From: Collinsella aerofaciens
GTDB taxonomy: Bacteria > Actinomycetota > Coriobacteriia > Coriobacteriales > Coriobacteriaceae
Assembly: GCA_030841765.1 (NCBI GenBank)
Contig: JAUUSS010000022.1
Location: 1 to 23,919 of the forward strand
Reading direction: 5' to 3'
Length of the DNA: 23,919 bases
Shown: positions 6,486 to 14,112 of the stretch, piece after piece
Numbering within the stretch: the stretch's first letter is position 1
Layout of the letters: each line of letters begins with the position of its first letter
Made by a program: the position numbers and the translations under genes
Notes under the pieces: generated by a model
Databases searched by the model: none
Told to the model about the DNA's origin: nothing
What the model saw: only the letters and a program-made list of their open reading frames with translations

Positions 6486-8114
6486 CTAACCTCGAGCTTC
6501 TTCGAGCATCTGCTTTGCGTGGGCCAAGCTTGCCTCGGACTGATCGCCGCTCAACATGCGGGCGATCTCGGCGGTACGCGCTTCGCCGGTTACCTCGTCC
6601 AAATGCGTCTGGGGGACTTCGCCCGGTTCCTTGCTGACAACATAATGCTTGTCGGCCATGACGGCGACCTGCGCCAAGTGGGTTACGACAATCACCTGAT
6701 GCGTAGCGGCGAGATCTGCCAGCACGCCCGCGAGTGCACGCGCCGTGGAGCCACCGACACCAGCATCGACCTCGTCAAACACCAGTGTATCGACACCGTC
6801 CGCGTTACCGAGGACAACCTTGCTCGCCAGCATGACGCGGCTGAGCTCACCGCCCGACGCAATTCGACGCAAGGGGCGCGGCGTCAAACCGGCACCGCTG
6901 CGGTATAGCAGCTCGTAGCTCGAAGGACCAACGGGCGTCCACTCAGCACGGGGAAGATCACGCGACTCCCAGACGAGCTCGGCACTACCCATCTCCAGGC
7001 GAGCCATCTGGCGGCCCACCTCGTGACAGAAGCGCGGGGCCGCCGTATTGCGAGCGCGCTTAAGCGCCTTGGCGGCAGCAAACAGTTCGCGCTCCGCCGC
7101 GCCAAGCGCTTCACGCGCCTTTTTGATCTGTTCGTCGCCATCATCAACCAGGGACAGCAGCTCTTGCGAGCGATCGCGCATGGCAAAAACATCGTCCATA
7201 GTGGGACCCCACTGACGCAACAGACCCTTGAGGTCGGAATACCGCTCACGCATGCGAGCGAGCTCGCGCGGGTCGAAGGCGATGCCATCGCGATAGGCAC
7301 GAAGCTCGTTCGCGCAATCCTCAAGGGAGATACAGGCATCCGAAAGTGCATCGGCGATGTCACCCAGCTTGCGATCGACGGTCGCCATGCGTGAAAGCTC
7401 GGCCACGGCGCCATTCACGGCATCGAGCGCTCCCCCTTCGGCGGCAAGCGATGCATGGGCATCGTTAGCCGTGGCAACCAGTACCTCGGCATGTTCGGAG
7501 CGCGGCAGCAGTTCCTCGAGTTCCTCATACTCGCCCGGCTTGGGGTCGACCTCGCCGATGCGCTCGAGCGCAAAGCGCGCCTCCTCGACGAGGCTCCCCT
7601 GCGCACGCGAGGCCTCTTCGACACGTCGAACCTCCTTAGCGGCAGCCCGCGAAGCCTTAAAGCAGGCGCGGTACGCATCCAGCGCCTCGAGCGCAGAGCG
7701 TCCCGCCCACGCATCGACCATCGCAACGTGATGCGCCGGATCGAGTAAGCGCTGGTGCTCGTGCTGGCCGCACAGATCCATCATCACGCCGACGCGCTCC
7801 GAAAGCTCGCGCACGCTGGCGATGCGGCCGTCAATCTTGACGCGGCTGCGGCCCTCGGCGGAAAGGCTGCGCTGGACCGTGAAGCCTTCCGTGTCGTGCG
7901 GGCCGTCAAACAGGCGCGCCTCGACGCTCGCCAGCGCCTCGCCCTCGCGCACCGTCGACGAATCCGCGCGCTCACCCAAAATAAGCTTGAGGGCCGAGAG
8001 CAGCGCGGTCTTGCCGGCGCCGGTCTCGCCGGTCAGGACAGTCAGGCCGGCACTCGGCACCAGCGTCGCCTCGCGAATGAGTGCAATGTTAGAAACCTGC
8101 AGCTCATCGATCAT
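6486..8114 (-). CDS. recN: DNA repair protein RecN
   Basis: SMC-like ATPase that acts early in double-strand break repair by tethering DNA ends. The 542-aa protein begins with the N-terminal ATPase lobe, Walker A GETGAGKT at residues 29-36. A long charged helical coiled-coil region fills the middle. The C-terminal lobe has the ABC signature IASGGELSRVMLA and Walker B LVFDEVDAGVGGSTA. Length is normal. The start is ATG at 8114, 11 bp inside nadK, so the two are probably translationally coupled. It is the last gene of the efp-recN run and is followed by a hairpin. Confidence 0.95.
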   Translation of the reverse strand: MIDELQVSNIALIREATLVPSAGLTVLTGETGAGKTALLSALKLILGERADSSTVREGEALASVEARLFDGPHDTEGFTVQRSLSAEGRSRVKIDGRIASVRELSERVGVMMDLCGQHEHQRLLDPAHHVAMVDAWAGRSALEALDAYRACFKASRAAAKEVRRVEEASRAQGSLVEEARFALERIGEVDPKPGEYEELEELLPRSEHAEVLVATANDAHASLAAEGGALDAVNGAVAELSRMATVDRKLGDIADALSDACISLEDCANELRAYRDGIAFDPRELARMRERYSDLKGLLRQWGPTMDDVFAMRDRSQELLSLVDDGDEQIKKAREALGAAERELFAAAKALKRARNTAAPRFCHEVGRQMARLEMGSAELVWESRDLPRAEWTPVGPSSYELLYRSGAGLTPRPLRRIASGGELSRVMLASKVVLGNADGVDTLVFDEVDAGVGGSTARALAGVLADLAATHQVIVVTHLAQVAVMADKHYVVSKEPGEVPQTHLDEVTGEARTAEIARMLSGDQSEASLAHAKQMLEEARG

Positions 8115-8964
8115 GGCGGACTCCGTAGAATACGCGGCTCACCGAGTTGTAAAAACTCTCGGGGCCGTAGTCGAGCAGCAGCACATCGCCGGGGCCTCGG
8201 CGCACGGCCACGCTCTCGACCGTGCCGTCGCAGGTAATAAACTGTCCATCGATAGCGATCGCCGGAACGCTCGGACGGTCATCAGACATAAAGATTTCGA
8301 CGACATCGCTCGGCGAAGTCAAGAAAGCGCGAGCTTGAATGGTGTGCGGCGCAATGGGTACGCAGACCATGCCCGTATAGTCAGGGCTCACGATGGGGCC
8401 ACCGGCGCTGAGCGCGTAACCCGTAGAACCAGTCGCCGTCGAAACGACGACACCGTCACCGCGTAGGCGGTCGATATGGTGACCGGACACCGTGATGTCA
8501 AACTCGACCATATCGGACAGGGGGCCGCGCGTAAGCGCCATGTCGTTGAGGGCGAAGGTGCGCACAACATCCTTCGTACCATCTTCGCGCACGGACACGA
8601 TATCCGCGGCGATGGTAGCGCGACGGCTCACATGCAGCTCGCCGGACAGGGCGTCGCTCACGACCTGCAGAATGTCGCGCTCCTCGGGACTCGCAGCAGT
8701 TAAAAAACCCAGGTGACCATAGGAAAGACCGAGGATAGGAATCTCACGATGGTTGAGGATGCGGGCAGCGCGCAGCAACGTGCCGTCGCCGCCGAGCGTA
8801 ATGACCAGATCGGAGCCGTCAATATCAGGCGTGCTTTGAATCTTCGATCGCTGGTCGGCAGCCCATGCGACCTCATAGCCCTGGCGCGTCAGCCAAAGCT
8901 CGAGCATCAGGCCGCTCTCGACCGCCTCTTGCTTGTAGTAATTGGGAACCAGAAAGACCTTCAT
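8104..8964 (-). CDS. nadK: NAD kinase
   Basis: Phosphorylates NAD to NADP, the only known route to NADP in most bacteria. The 286-aa cytoplasmic enzyme carries the GGDGT catalytic motif at residues 58-62 and the downstream GDGVVVSTATGSTGYALSAGG region that binds NAD. Length and architecture are typical. The start is ATG at 8964, which overlaps the tlyA stop codon in an ATGA arrangement; its own end overlaps recN by 11 bp. The tlyA-nadK-recN order is widely conserved in Gram-positive bacteria, which supports all three calls. Confidence 0.96.
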   Translation of the reverse strand: MKVFLVPNYYKQEAVESGLMLELWLTRQGYEVAWAADQRSKIQSTPDIDGSDLVITLGGDGTLLRAARILNHREIPILGLSYGHLGFLTAASPEERDILQVVSDALSGELHVSRRATIAADIVSVREDGTKDVVRTFALNDMALTRGPLSDMVEFDITVSGHHIDRLRGDGVVVSTATGSTGYALSAGGPIVSPDYTGMVCVPIAPHTIQARAFLTSPSDVVEIFMSDDRPSVPAIAIDGQFITCDGTVESVAVRRGPGDVLLLDYGPESFYNSVSRVFYGVRHDR

Positions 8965-9773
8965 AGCGTTGCAGCTTTCTCGCTCATAACCGATACCTGG
9001 GATTGCAGCTCGTCTTGCGAGCGATCGCCGGGGTCAAATCTCGTGCCGTACAGGAAAAACTCAACGTTGCCCTTGGCACCATGAATGGGCGACACGCACA
9101 CATCGACCGGGAACAGGCCCTTGGCAGCAAAGAGTTCAACCGCCGCCACGAGTGTATCGCGGCGCACGGCGGGATCGGTCACAATGCCGCCCTCGCCCAC
9201 CAGCGCCGCCGGAGCCTCAAACTGCGGCTTTACGAGCGTGCAGAATGCACCCGTAGGCGCCAGGCACGCCAGTACCGCATCGATAATGTTCGCGATGCTT
9301 GTAAACGAGACATCACACACAGCCAGGTCGATAGTGCCGGCATAGCCAAGCTCAGGCAGCTGCGTCACGTTTGTGCGCTCATGCAGCGTCACGCGATCGT
9401 CCTGGCGCAACGACCAATCGAACTGGGCGCGACCCACGTCCACCGAGACAACGGTCGCAGCTCCGCGCTTGAGCAGGCAATCGGTAAAGCCGCCGGTAGA
9501 GCAGCCCACATCCAGACAGGCAAGGCCCGTCGGATTGATACCAAACGCATCAAGCGCGCCTTCGAGCTTAAGACCGCCGCGGCCAACATAGGGAATGCGT
9601 CCCTTCACGTGCAGCGGCAGGCCCGGGGTCACCTTAAGGCCCGGCGAAGTCAAGCGCTCACCGCCACTCGAGACCAAGCCGGCCATAAGAGTGCGAAGGG
9701 CATCCGCGCGATCGGCGCAGATGCCCTGTGAAATCAGTTCGTCATCAAGACGCACGCGTTTCATGAATGCCAT
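8961..9773 (-). CDS. tlyA: TlyA-family rRNA (cytidine-2'-O)-methyltransferase
   Basis: RNA methyltransferase of the TlyA/hemolysin A family; the mycobacterial member methylates 16S and 23S rRNA 2'-hydroxyls and determines capreomycin sensitivity. The protein has an N-terminal S4 RNA-binding domain (about 1-60) and an FtsJ-like Rossmann domain. Visible motifs are GRGGLKLEGAL with Lys69, the SAM-binding DVGCSTGGFTD (88-98), VCDVSF and VKPQFE. Start choice is uncertain. ATG 9773 is used; ATG 9764 gives MKRVRLDDELI, and the frame also opens with TTG at 9776. No strong ribosome site precedes any of them, so coupling to xseB, 26 nt upstream, is likely. A cytolytic role is not implied. Confidence 0.92.
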   Translation of the reverse strand: MAFMKRVRLDDELISQGICADRADALRTLMAGLVSSGGERLTSPGLKVTPGLPLHVKGRIPYVGRGGLKLEGALDAFGINPTGLACLDVGCSTGGFTDCLLKRGAATVVSVDVGRAQFDWSLRQDDRVTLHERTNVTQLPELGYAGTIDLAVCDVSFTSIANIIDAVLACLAPTGAFCTLVKPQFEAPAALVGEGGIVTDPAVRRDTLVAAVELFAAKGLFPVDVCVSPIHGAKGNVEFFLYGTRFDPGDRSQDELQSQVSVMSEKAATL

Positions 9774-9799
9774 CAACCATTCGTATCCGGAGATGCGGC

Positions 9800-10039
9800 C
9801 TAGCTATCCTGGGATTCGTTTGCCGCATCCTCATCGTATTCCTGCTCGAGCTTGTCGGCCTCACGCGGCGTCAACTCAAACTTGTCGACCATATCGACCG
9901 CGCGGGAGCCCAGCTCAATCGCTTCGTCAAACAAATCGAGCGAACGCTCCAAGGAGGTATCCTTGGAGCGAACGGTAGCGATGATCTGATCCAGACGGTC
10001 CGAAATCTCATCAAAGTTACGGACAGAACCCTCTGGCAT
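9800..10039 (-). CDS. xseB: Exodeoxyribonuclease VII small subunit
   Basis: Small helical subunit that assembles on XseA to form the single-strand-specific exonuclease VII. The 79-aa protein shows the family pattern FDEISDRLDQIIATVRSKD followed by SLERSLDLFDEAIELGSRA and a charged C-terminal tail. The start is ATG at 10039, just 2 nt after the nusB stop and preceded by GAGGAG. The large-subunit gene xseA, often adjacent, is not in this window, so it must lie elsewhere if the enzyme is functional. Confidence 0.88.
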   Translation of the reverse strand: MPEGSVRNFDEISDRLDQIIATVRSKDTSLERSLDLFDEAIELGSRAVDMVDKFELTPREADKLEQEYDEDAANESQDS

Positions 10040-10041
10040 GG

Positions 10042-10626
10042 CTACTCCTCGACGGAGTCGATGTCAGCCTCGGCGGCGTCCGCATCCTCGGCCAGCACGC
10101 CAGCCTCAGCCTGAGCAACCGCAACCTTGGCGGCAGCCTCGGCAGCCTGCGCCTCCTCGCGAGCGCGATCTTCGGCCAGCAGCTCCTGGTACAGGCCCTC
10201 GCCCGGCAGCTCCTCGCTGCGAGCGATCTTGCCCAGCACGCCGTTGACGAACGACGCGGACTGGTCGGTGCCATAGGCCTTGGCAAGCTCGACGGCCTCG
10301 TTGATCACGATGGCGTCAGAGACCTCCTCGTCGGTGAGGAAACGCATCTCGTAAACGGCGATTCGCAGCAGGTTGCGGTCGGCGCCGGGCATGCGCATAA
10401 GATCCCAGTTCTTGGCAACAGAGCGCAGAGCACAGTCGATGCGGTCGATATGCTCATAGGCACCGCGGCACAGCTCCAGCGCATAGGGGTCGAGGGGACC
10501 CTTCGAGATCAGGAAATCACCCTCGAGGACGCGCTCGAGCGGACTGTCCGTGGCCTCGGCCTGGAACAGCAGCTGCAGCGCCTGACTGCGGGCAAGCGTA
10601 CGCCCGCGATAAACCTTAAGGCTCAA
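10042..10626 (-). CDS. nusB: Transcription antitermination factor NusB, with acidic C-terminal extension
   Basis: RNA-binding antitermination factor that works with NusE (S10) on rRNA operons. Residues about 8-140 form the all-helical NusB fold, with ARSQALQLLFQAE, PGADRNLLRIAVYEM, INEAVELAKAYG and FVNGVLGKI. The remaining roughly 50 residues are an Ala/Glu/Asp-rich tail (194 aa in total, against about 140 usual). The start appears to be TTG at 10626 because AAGGAG lies 6 nt upstream and no ATG or GTG begins the conserved region. It follows the Asp23-like gene by 3 nt and precedes xseB by 2 nt. The tail may be disordered. Confidence 0.94.
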   Translation of the reverse strand: MSLKVYRGRTLARSQALQLLFQAEATDSPLERVLEGDFLISKGPLDPYALELCRGAYEHIDRIDCALRSVAKNWDLMRMPGADRNLLRIAVYEMRFLTDEEVSDAIVINEAVELAKAYGTDQSASFVNGVLGKIARSEELPGEGLYQELLAEDRAREEAQAAEAAAKVAVAQAEAGVLAEDADAAEADIDSVEE

Positions 10627-10629
10627 AGG

Positions 10630-10992
10630 TTACTCCTTGGGGAAAACGAGGCCGTCAATGCAAACGTCAACGCGCTCGACCTCGACGCCCACCTGAGCAT
10701 CGATGGCAGCGACCACGGCGGCGCGAACGGCCTCGGCGAGTTTCTTGAACGGATAGCCAAAGAACACCACGACACGCACGGTGAGTGCGAGTTTGTCGCC
10801 GACGACCTCGGCCTCAACCGCCGGCTCGGAAGCCGGGGCCTTGGACGAGAGCATCATGGAGACAAGGTTGGTGGCAAGGTCCTTGACGCCAACGGAGGCG
10901 ATGCCCTCGACATCGGACACGGCGCGCGAGACGATGGCGGTCAGAACATCGGGCGAAATGCCGATGCCGTCAATCTTGATTTCCTGGGGCAT
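10630..10992 (-). CDS. Asp23/Gls24 family envelope stress protein
   Basis: Member of the Asp23/Gls24 (DUF322) family, associated in Gram-positive bacteria with the cell envelope and alkaline or general stress. The 120-aa product fits the family: ISPDVLTAIVSRAVSDVEGI near the N-terminus, a beta region LALTVRVVVFFGYPF, and the C-terminal helix with VGVEVERVDVCIDGL. It has no transmembrane segment or signal peptide. The start is ATG at 10992 with AGGAGG close upstream. It lies 24 nt after efp and 3 nt before nusB. A copy in the efp-nusB interval is common in Gram-positive genomes. Its molecular role is not known. Confidence 0.9.
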   Translation of the reverse strand: MPQEIKIDGIGISPDVLTAIVSRAVSDVEGIASVGVKDLATNLVSMMLSSKAPASEPAVEAEVVGDKLALTVRVVVFFGYPFKKLAEAVRAAVVAAIDAQVGVEVERVDVCIDGLVFPKE

Positions 10993-11016
10993 GAGTCCTC
11001 CTATAAGAGTTGGTTG

Positions 11017-11580
11017 CTAGACGCGGGAGACGAACTTGCCGTCGCGGGTGTCAACCTTGATGACCTCGCCCTCGTTGAGGTACATGGGGACCTGGATGAC
11101 AGCGCCGGTGTCGATCGTGGCCGGCTTGGTGGAACCCTGGACGGTGTCGCCCTTAAAGCCCGGGTCGGTCTGGACGATGGTGGTCTCGATGAACATCGGC
11201 GGGGTCACGCCCATGAGCTCATCGTCGGCGAAGAGCAGCTGGCAGATGTCGTTCTCGCGCAGCCACTTGGAGTTCTCGCCCACCATGTCCTCGGGAACGG
11301 GAACCTGCTCATAGGACTCGTTGTCCATGAAGATGTAGTCGGTGCCATCGTTGTAGAGGTACTGGAACTCACGGGTGGTGAGCATGACGCTCTCGAACTT
11401 GGTGCCGGCGTTGCAGGTGTTCTCGACGACGCGGCCGCTCTTGATGTCGCGGGTCTTGTAGCGCACAAACGCGCCGCCCTTGCCCGGCTTGACATGCTGG
11501 AACTCGACGATGGTGTAGACCTTGTCCTTGATGCGGAGACCGAGGCCGTTCTTGAAGTCGGCGGTAGAAATGGTAGGCAT
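11017..11580 (-). CDS. efp: Translation elongation factor P
   Basis: Ribosome-binding factor that relieves stalling at consecutive prolines. The 187-aa protein has three beta domains. The tip loop KPGKGGAF places a lysine at residue 34, the same position that E. coli lysylates. C-terminal markers are MFIETTIVQTDPGFKGDT and the OB-fold TGAVIQVPMYLNEGEVIKVDTRDGKF. No EpmA/B-type modification gene is in the window, so whether Lys34 is modified cannot be said. The start is ATG at 11580, with AAAGG 6 nt upstream; the longer frame from 11613 overlaps the leader. It is the first gene of the efp-recN run. Confidence 0.96.
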   Translation of the reverse strand: MPTISTADFKNGLGLRIKDKVYTIVEFQHVKPGKGGAFVRYKTRDIKSGRVVENTCNAGTKFESVMLTTREFQYLYNDGTDYIFMDNESYEQVPVPEDMVGENSKWLRENDICQLLFADDELMGVTPPMFIETTIVQTDPGFKGDTVQGSTKPATIDTGAVIQVPMYLNEGEVIKVDTRDGKFVSRV

Positions 11581-11637
11581 AGCGACCTTTCTTGTTATGG
11601 GCAGAACGCACAAGCGTCCAAATTACATACGACAGAA

Positions 11638-11643
11638 ATTATA
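11638..11643 (-). promoter_or_regulatory. -10 box of the efp operon promoter
   Basis: On the minus strand a perfect TATAAT at 11643-11638 lies about 58 nt before the efp start codon and just after the upstream aminopeptidase terminator. No good -35 is seen at 17 nt (a GC-rich stretch); TG immediately precedes the box. It is the best candidate start of the seven-gene efp-recN transcript. Confidence 0.6.
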
Positions 11644-11674
11644 CACTTGCAGACGGCGCCTGCGGCGAGCGCAT

Positions 11675-11717
11675 AAAAAGAGAACGCGGGGCGTCCGAAT
11701 CGATTCGGACGCCCCGC
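11675..11717 (-). terminator. Terminator of the aminopeptidase gene
   Basis: A perfect 32-nt palindrome (11686-11717) has 14-bp arms reading GCGGGGCGTCCGAA around TCGA. On the minus strand it is followed by GTTCTCTTTTT. It begins 23 nt after the aminopeptidase stop codon. It is the clearest intrinsic terminator in the window and isolates efp from the gene above. Confidence 0.9.
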
Positions 11718-11739
11718 CCCAAAAATGTATCGAAATGGG

Positions 11740-12870
11740 CTAGCAATCGATGACGTGCAGGTCGTGCGGGGTCTTGGTGAAAGGCTCGTAGCCGTTCTCG
11801 GTGACCACGCCGTAATCCTCCAGGCGCACGCCGCCCACGCCGGGCAGGTAAACGCCGGGCTCCATGGTGACAACCGAGCCGATCGCGATGGTGTTCTTGC
11901 TGCGGTTGAAGTTGGGCAGCTCGTGGATGTCGATACCGACGCCGTGGCCCAGGCCATGATTGTAGTAATCGCCATAGCCGGCATCGCCGATGATCTTCTT
12001 GGAAAGCTTGAAGATGTCGTTACCCTCAACGCCCGGATGGATGGCGGCGACGCACTCCTCGTGCGTGCGGCGCACGAGCGCGTACAGGTCGAGCTGCTCC
12101 TGCGTGGGCTCGCCCATCACGACGGTGCGCGTCATGTCGGAGCGGTAATCGCAGTAGCCCGCGCCGTAATCCATGAGAACGAAATCGCCCTTCTCGATCA
12201 CGCGATCGCTCGGCACGGCATGCGGGTTGGCGGTGTTGGGACCGCTCGCCACGATGGAGCCGAAGGCAAGGCTGTCGGCGCCGTTGGCGAACATAAAGTT
12301 CTCGAGCTCGTTGCGAACCTGCTTCTCGGTCATACCGGGCTTAATAAAGCCGAGCATATGCTGGAAAGCGGCATCGCTGATCGACTGCGCATGGCGCATA
12401 AGCTCAATCTCCTCGGCATCCTTGATGGCGCGCATCTTGCGGATGTCGTCGTGCATCAGCGGTAGGATGCAGGCGACGGAACGGTCCTCCAGGCCGCGCT
12501 GAATACCCTGGTAGAAGTTAATCTGCATATCGTCCTCGACAGCACAGACACGGCACTTGTTAGCCGCAATCTTGCCGGCGACCCAGCCGGGGATGGTACC
12601 CTCGTCCATGTCGTAAACCCAGGGGCTGCCGGCGGGCGTGTTCTCCTCAAAGCTGTTGAGGTAGCGCGAGTCGGTATGGAACAGGCACTGGTCGGCCGTA
12701 ATAAACACCGCGTGCGGGAATTCAAAGGTGTAATCGAAAACGCCCTTCACGCCCGTAAGCCAACGAAGGTTGGCCTCGTCGCGCACCACGATGGCGTCGT
12801 AGCCACGCTCGGCCATCAGGGCACGGACACGCTCGATACGACCGGCAGGACCGGCAGCAAACTCAGACAT
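11740..12870 (-). CDS. M24 family Xaa-Pro aminopeptidase
   Basis: Cytoplasmic metallopeptidase expected to remove N-terminal residues preceding proline. The 376-aa protein has an N-terminal creatinase-like domain (about 10-145) and a C-terminal pita-bread catalytic domain. All five metal ligands are visible: Asp234 (MDYGAGYCD), Asp245 (RSDMTRT), His309 (GLGHGVGIDIHE), Glu337 (TMEPGVYLPG) and Glu351 (RLEDYGVV). His316, in the HE pair, is also conserved. The start is ATG at 12870 with AAGGAA upstream. It precedes efp, a common pairing (PepQ/PepP with EF-P, both linked to proline-rich proteins), but a strong terminator separates them here. Exact specificity (PepP versus PepQ) is not resolved. 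Confidence 0.93.
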   Translation of the reverse strand: MSEFAAGPAGRIERVRALMAERGYDAIVVRDEANLRWLTGVKGVFDYTFEFPHAVFITADQCLFHTDSRYLNSFEENTPAGSPWVYDMDEGTIPGWVAGKIAANKCRVCAVEDDMQINFYQGIQRGLEDRSVACILPLMHDDIRKMRAIKDAEEIELMRHAQSISDAAFQHMLGFIKPGMTEKQVRNELENFMFANGADSLAFGSIVASGPNTANPHAVPSDRVIEKGDFVLMDYGAGYCDYRSDMTRTVVMGEPTQEQLDLYALVRRTHEECVAAIHPGVEGNDIFKLSKKIIGDAGYGDYYNHGLGHGVGIDIHELPNFNRSKNTIAIGSVVTMEPGVYLPGVGGVRLEDYGVVTENGYEPFTKTPHDLHVIDC

Positions 12871-12902
12871 GCAGATTCCTTTCTTGTTGTCTCTATAAAG
12901 AC

Positions 12903-12965
12903 GGGACGGGTCTCAACCGAACGACGGAATCGCATGCGATCCGCAACCGATTGGAAACCCGCCCC
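12903..12965 (-). other. Long imperfect hairpin between the aroB-like gene and the aminopeptidase gene
   Basis: In minus-strand RNA the outer 12 bases at 12965-12954 pair without mismatch to 12914-12903, using two G-U pairs. Pairing continues inward with small bulges to the perfect palindrome ATCGCATGCGAT at 12929-12940, giving roughly 30 pairs. The G-U pairs are consistent only with minus-strand RNA. It is followed by GTCTTTATAG, so it could be the terminator of the aroK-aroB transcript or a structured leader of the aminopeptidase mRNA. Confidence 0.6.
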
Positions 12966-12967
12966 TC

Positions 12968-12996
12968 AACATGATACGAAAGACGATGGATGTCAA
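12968..12996 (-). promoter_or_regulatory. Possible aminopeptidase gene promoter
   Basis: A perfect -35 TTGACA (12996-12991) is followed after exactly 17 nt by CATGTT (12973-12968), a weak -10. It lies just after the aroB-like stop codon. If used, transcripts would include the whole 63-nt hairpin downstream. The -10 is poor, so support is modest. Confidence 0.35.
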
Positions 12997-13002
12997 TAAA
13001 AC

Positions 13003-14112
13003 TTAGAGAAGTTCTTTGCGAGCAGCCAAGTAGGCGTGAGCATGGCGCTCAAGAACCTCGTCCTCAACGCACGTTAGACGAATAGCGCCGAGTGCCGCGG
13101 GCAGCGGCAACATACTGCGGTTCGAGCGGACAAACTGCTGCCTGCGGAACTCCTCGATATATGCGGCAGGCTCCAGATCGAAGGCAAGTTCCTCGATGCC
13201 AAAGTCCTCCAGGCAGTCATCGACCTCAAAGACGTAATCGATATCAAAGTCGCAGGCATCATGTGCTAGGCGCGCCTCAAAGCGCATGCCCTCGGATAAC
13301 AGCTGATAGGCAGGGACCTGCGAGGCGGCATCGCCCAAGCAGGCGCGCAGGGTACGCTCCCCCGTCTTGCCAAAATCGAGCGCATGGCGAGCGCTCGGGT
13401 TCGTGGCCATCAGTACGTCCTTACGGGCAGTCTGAGACCATTGAACGGCATTGACGAGTGCGACCTCCTCGCCCGCGAGAATCTCGGGGACGGTCTCAGT
13501 AAACTGATTCCAGCGGGACTTGCTGCTCGAAAGCATGGTGCCAACAAGTACCGCATAGCCGAACTTGAGGTCCTCGGGTTCCGCCTCGCGAACAAGGTCG
13601 AGATCACACACAACCAAGCCCGGTTCGGGACGGAACGCGATAGCGGGAAGCGCATTGGCCAACGAGGCAACGAGCGGCTTCATGGTCGTCGCGACCGTGA
13701 GCATGGCGTCGAAGGTCGTCGGCAGCAGCGCGCACTCGGTTCGGCCACACCACTGGTTGGCGCACCAGCCAACAACCGAACAGGTTGCGGCATCGCCAAC
13801 AGCGACAACCAGATCGTCGCAGGTGATGCGGTTGGCAGACAGGGCGCCAAAGATAGCATCGGCGTCGGCCAGCGTGGCACCAGCAGGCGAAACCTCGAGG
13901 ACGAGCAGCGACACGGCAAAAACGGCGTCGACCAGCGCATGCTCGACGACCTCACCAAAACGCTCGGATGTGGCGTCGTTCCAAACCACCATCGCGCGCT
14001 TAGGCTTGCCCACGGCCGAGGCAAACATGCGCGGCAGCTCATCGAACGTGCCCAATCCGACGCGGACATCGACACTGCGGTTTTGGAAATTGATCAGTTG
14101 ACGGCGAATCAT
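13003..14112 (-). CDS. AroB-like protein (3-dehydroquinate synthase family), probably catalytically dead
   Basis: The 369-aa protein aligns along its length with 3-dehydroquinate synthase: a nucleotide-domain segment VAVGDAATCSVVGW (about 103-116), PTTFDAMLTVATTMKP (131-146), VVCDLDLVREAEPEDLKFG (167-185), LDFGKTGERTL (246-255) and SEGM (273-276). The metal and active-site residues are replaced. The AEVIKYG motif reads YAVLVGT (Val188 for Glu). The LGHTFGHA motif reads FGKTGERT (Lys249 and Arg253 for His). The LHGEAV motif reads PAYQLL (Ala268 for His). The frame is intact and overlaps aroK by ATGA, so the start is ATG 14112. It may be a regulatory or scaffold relic, a new activity, or a gene in decay. 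AroB ancestry is well supported; the function is unknown. Confidence 0.75.
   Translation of the reverse strand: MIRRQLINFQNRSVDVRVGLGTFDELPRMFASAVGKPKRAMVVWNDATSERFGEVVEHALVDAVFAVSLLVLEVSPAGATLADADAIFGALSANRITCDDLVVAVGDAATCSVVGWCANQWCGRTECALLPTTFDAMLTVATTMKPLVASLANALPAIAFRPEPGLVVCDLDLVREAEPEDLKFGYAVLVGTMLSSSKSRWNQFTETVPEILAGEEVALVNAVQWSQTARKDVLMATNPSARHALDFGKTGERTLRACLGDAASQVPAYQLLSEGMRFEARLAHDACDFDIDYVFEVDDCLEDFGIEELAFDLEPAAYIEEFRRQQFVRSNRSMLPLPAALGAIRLTCVEDEVLERHAHAYLAARKELL

Noticed and set aside
10060..10170. Short direct repeats of GCCTCGGC-type sequence
   Set aside because: They encode the Ala/Glu-rich tail of NusB; the repetition follows from low-complexity codons rather than a DNA repeat element.
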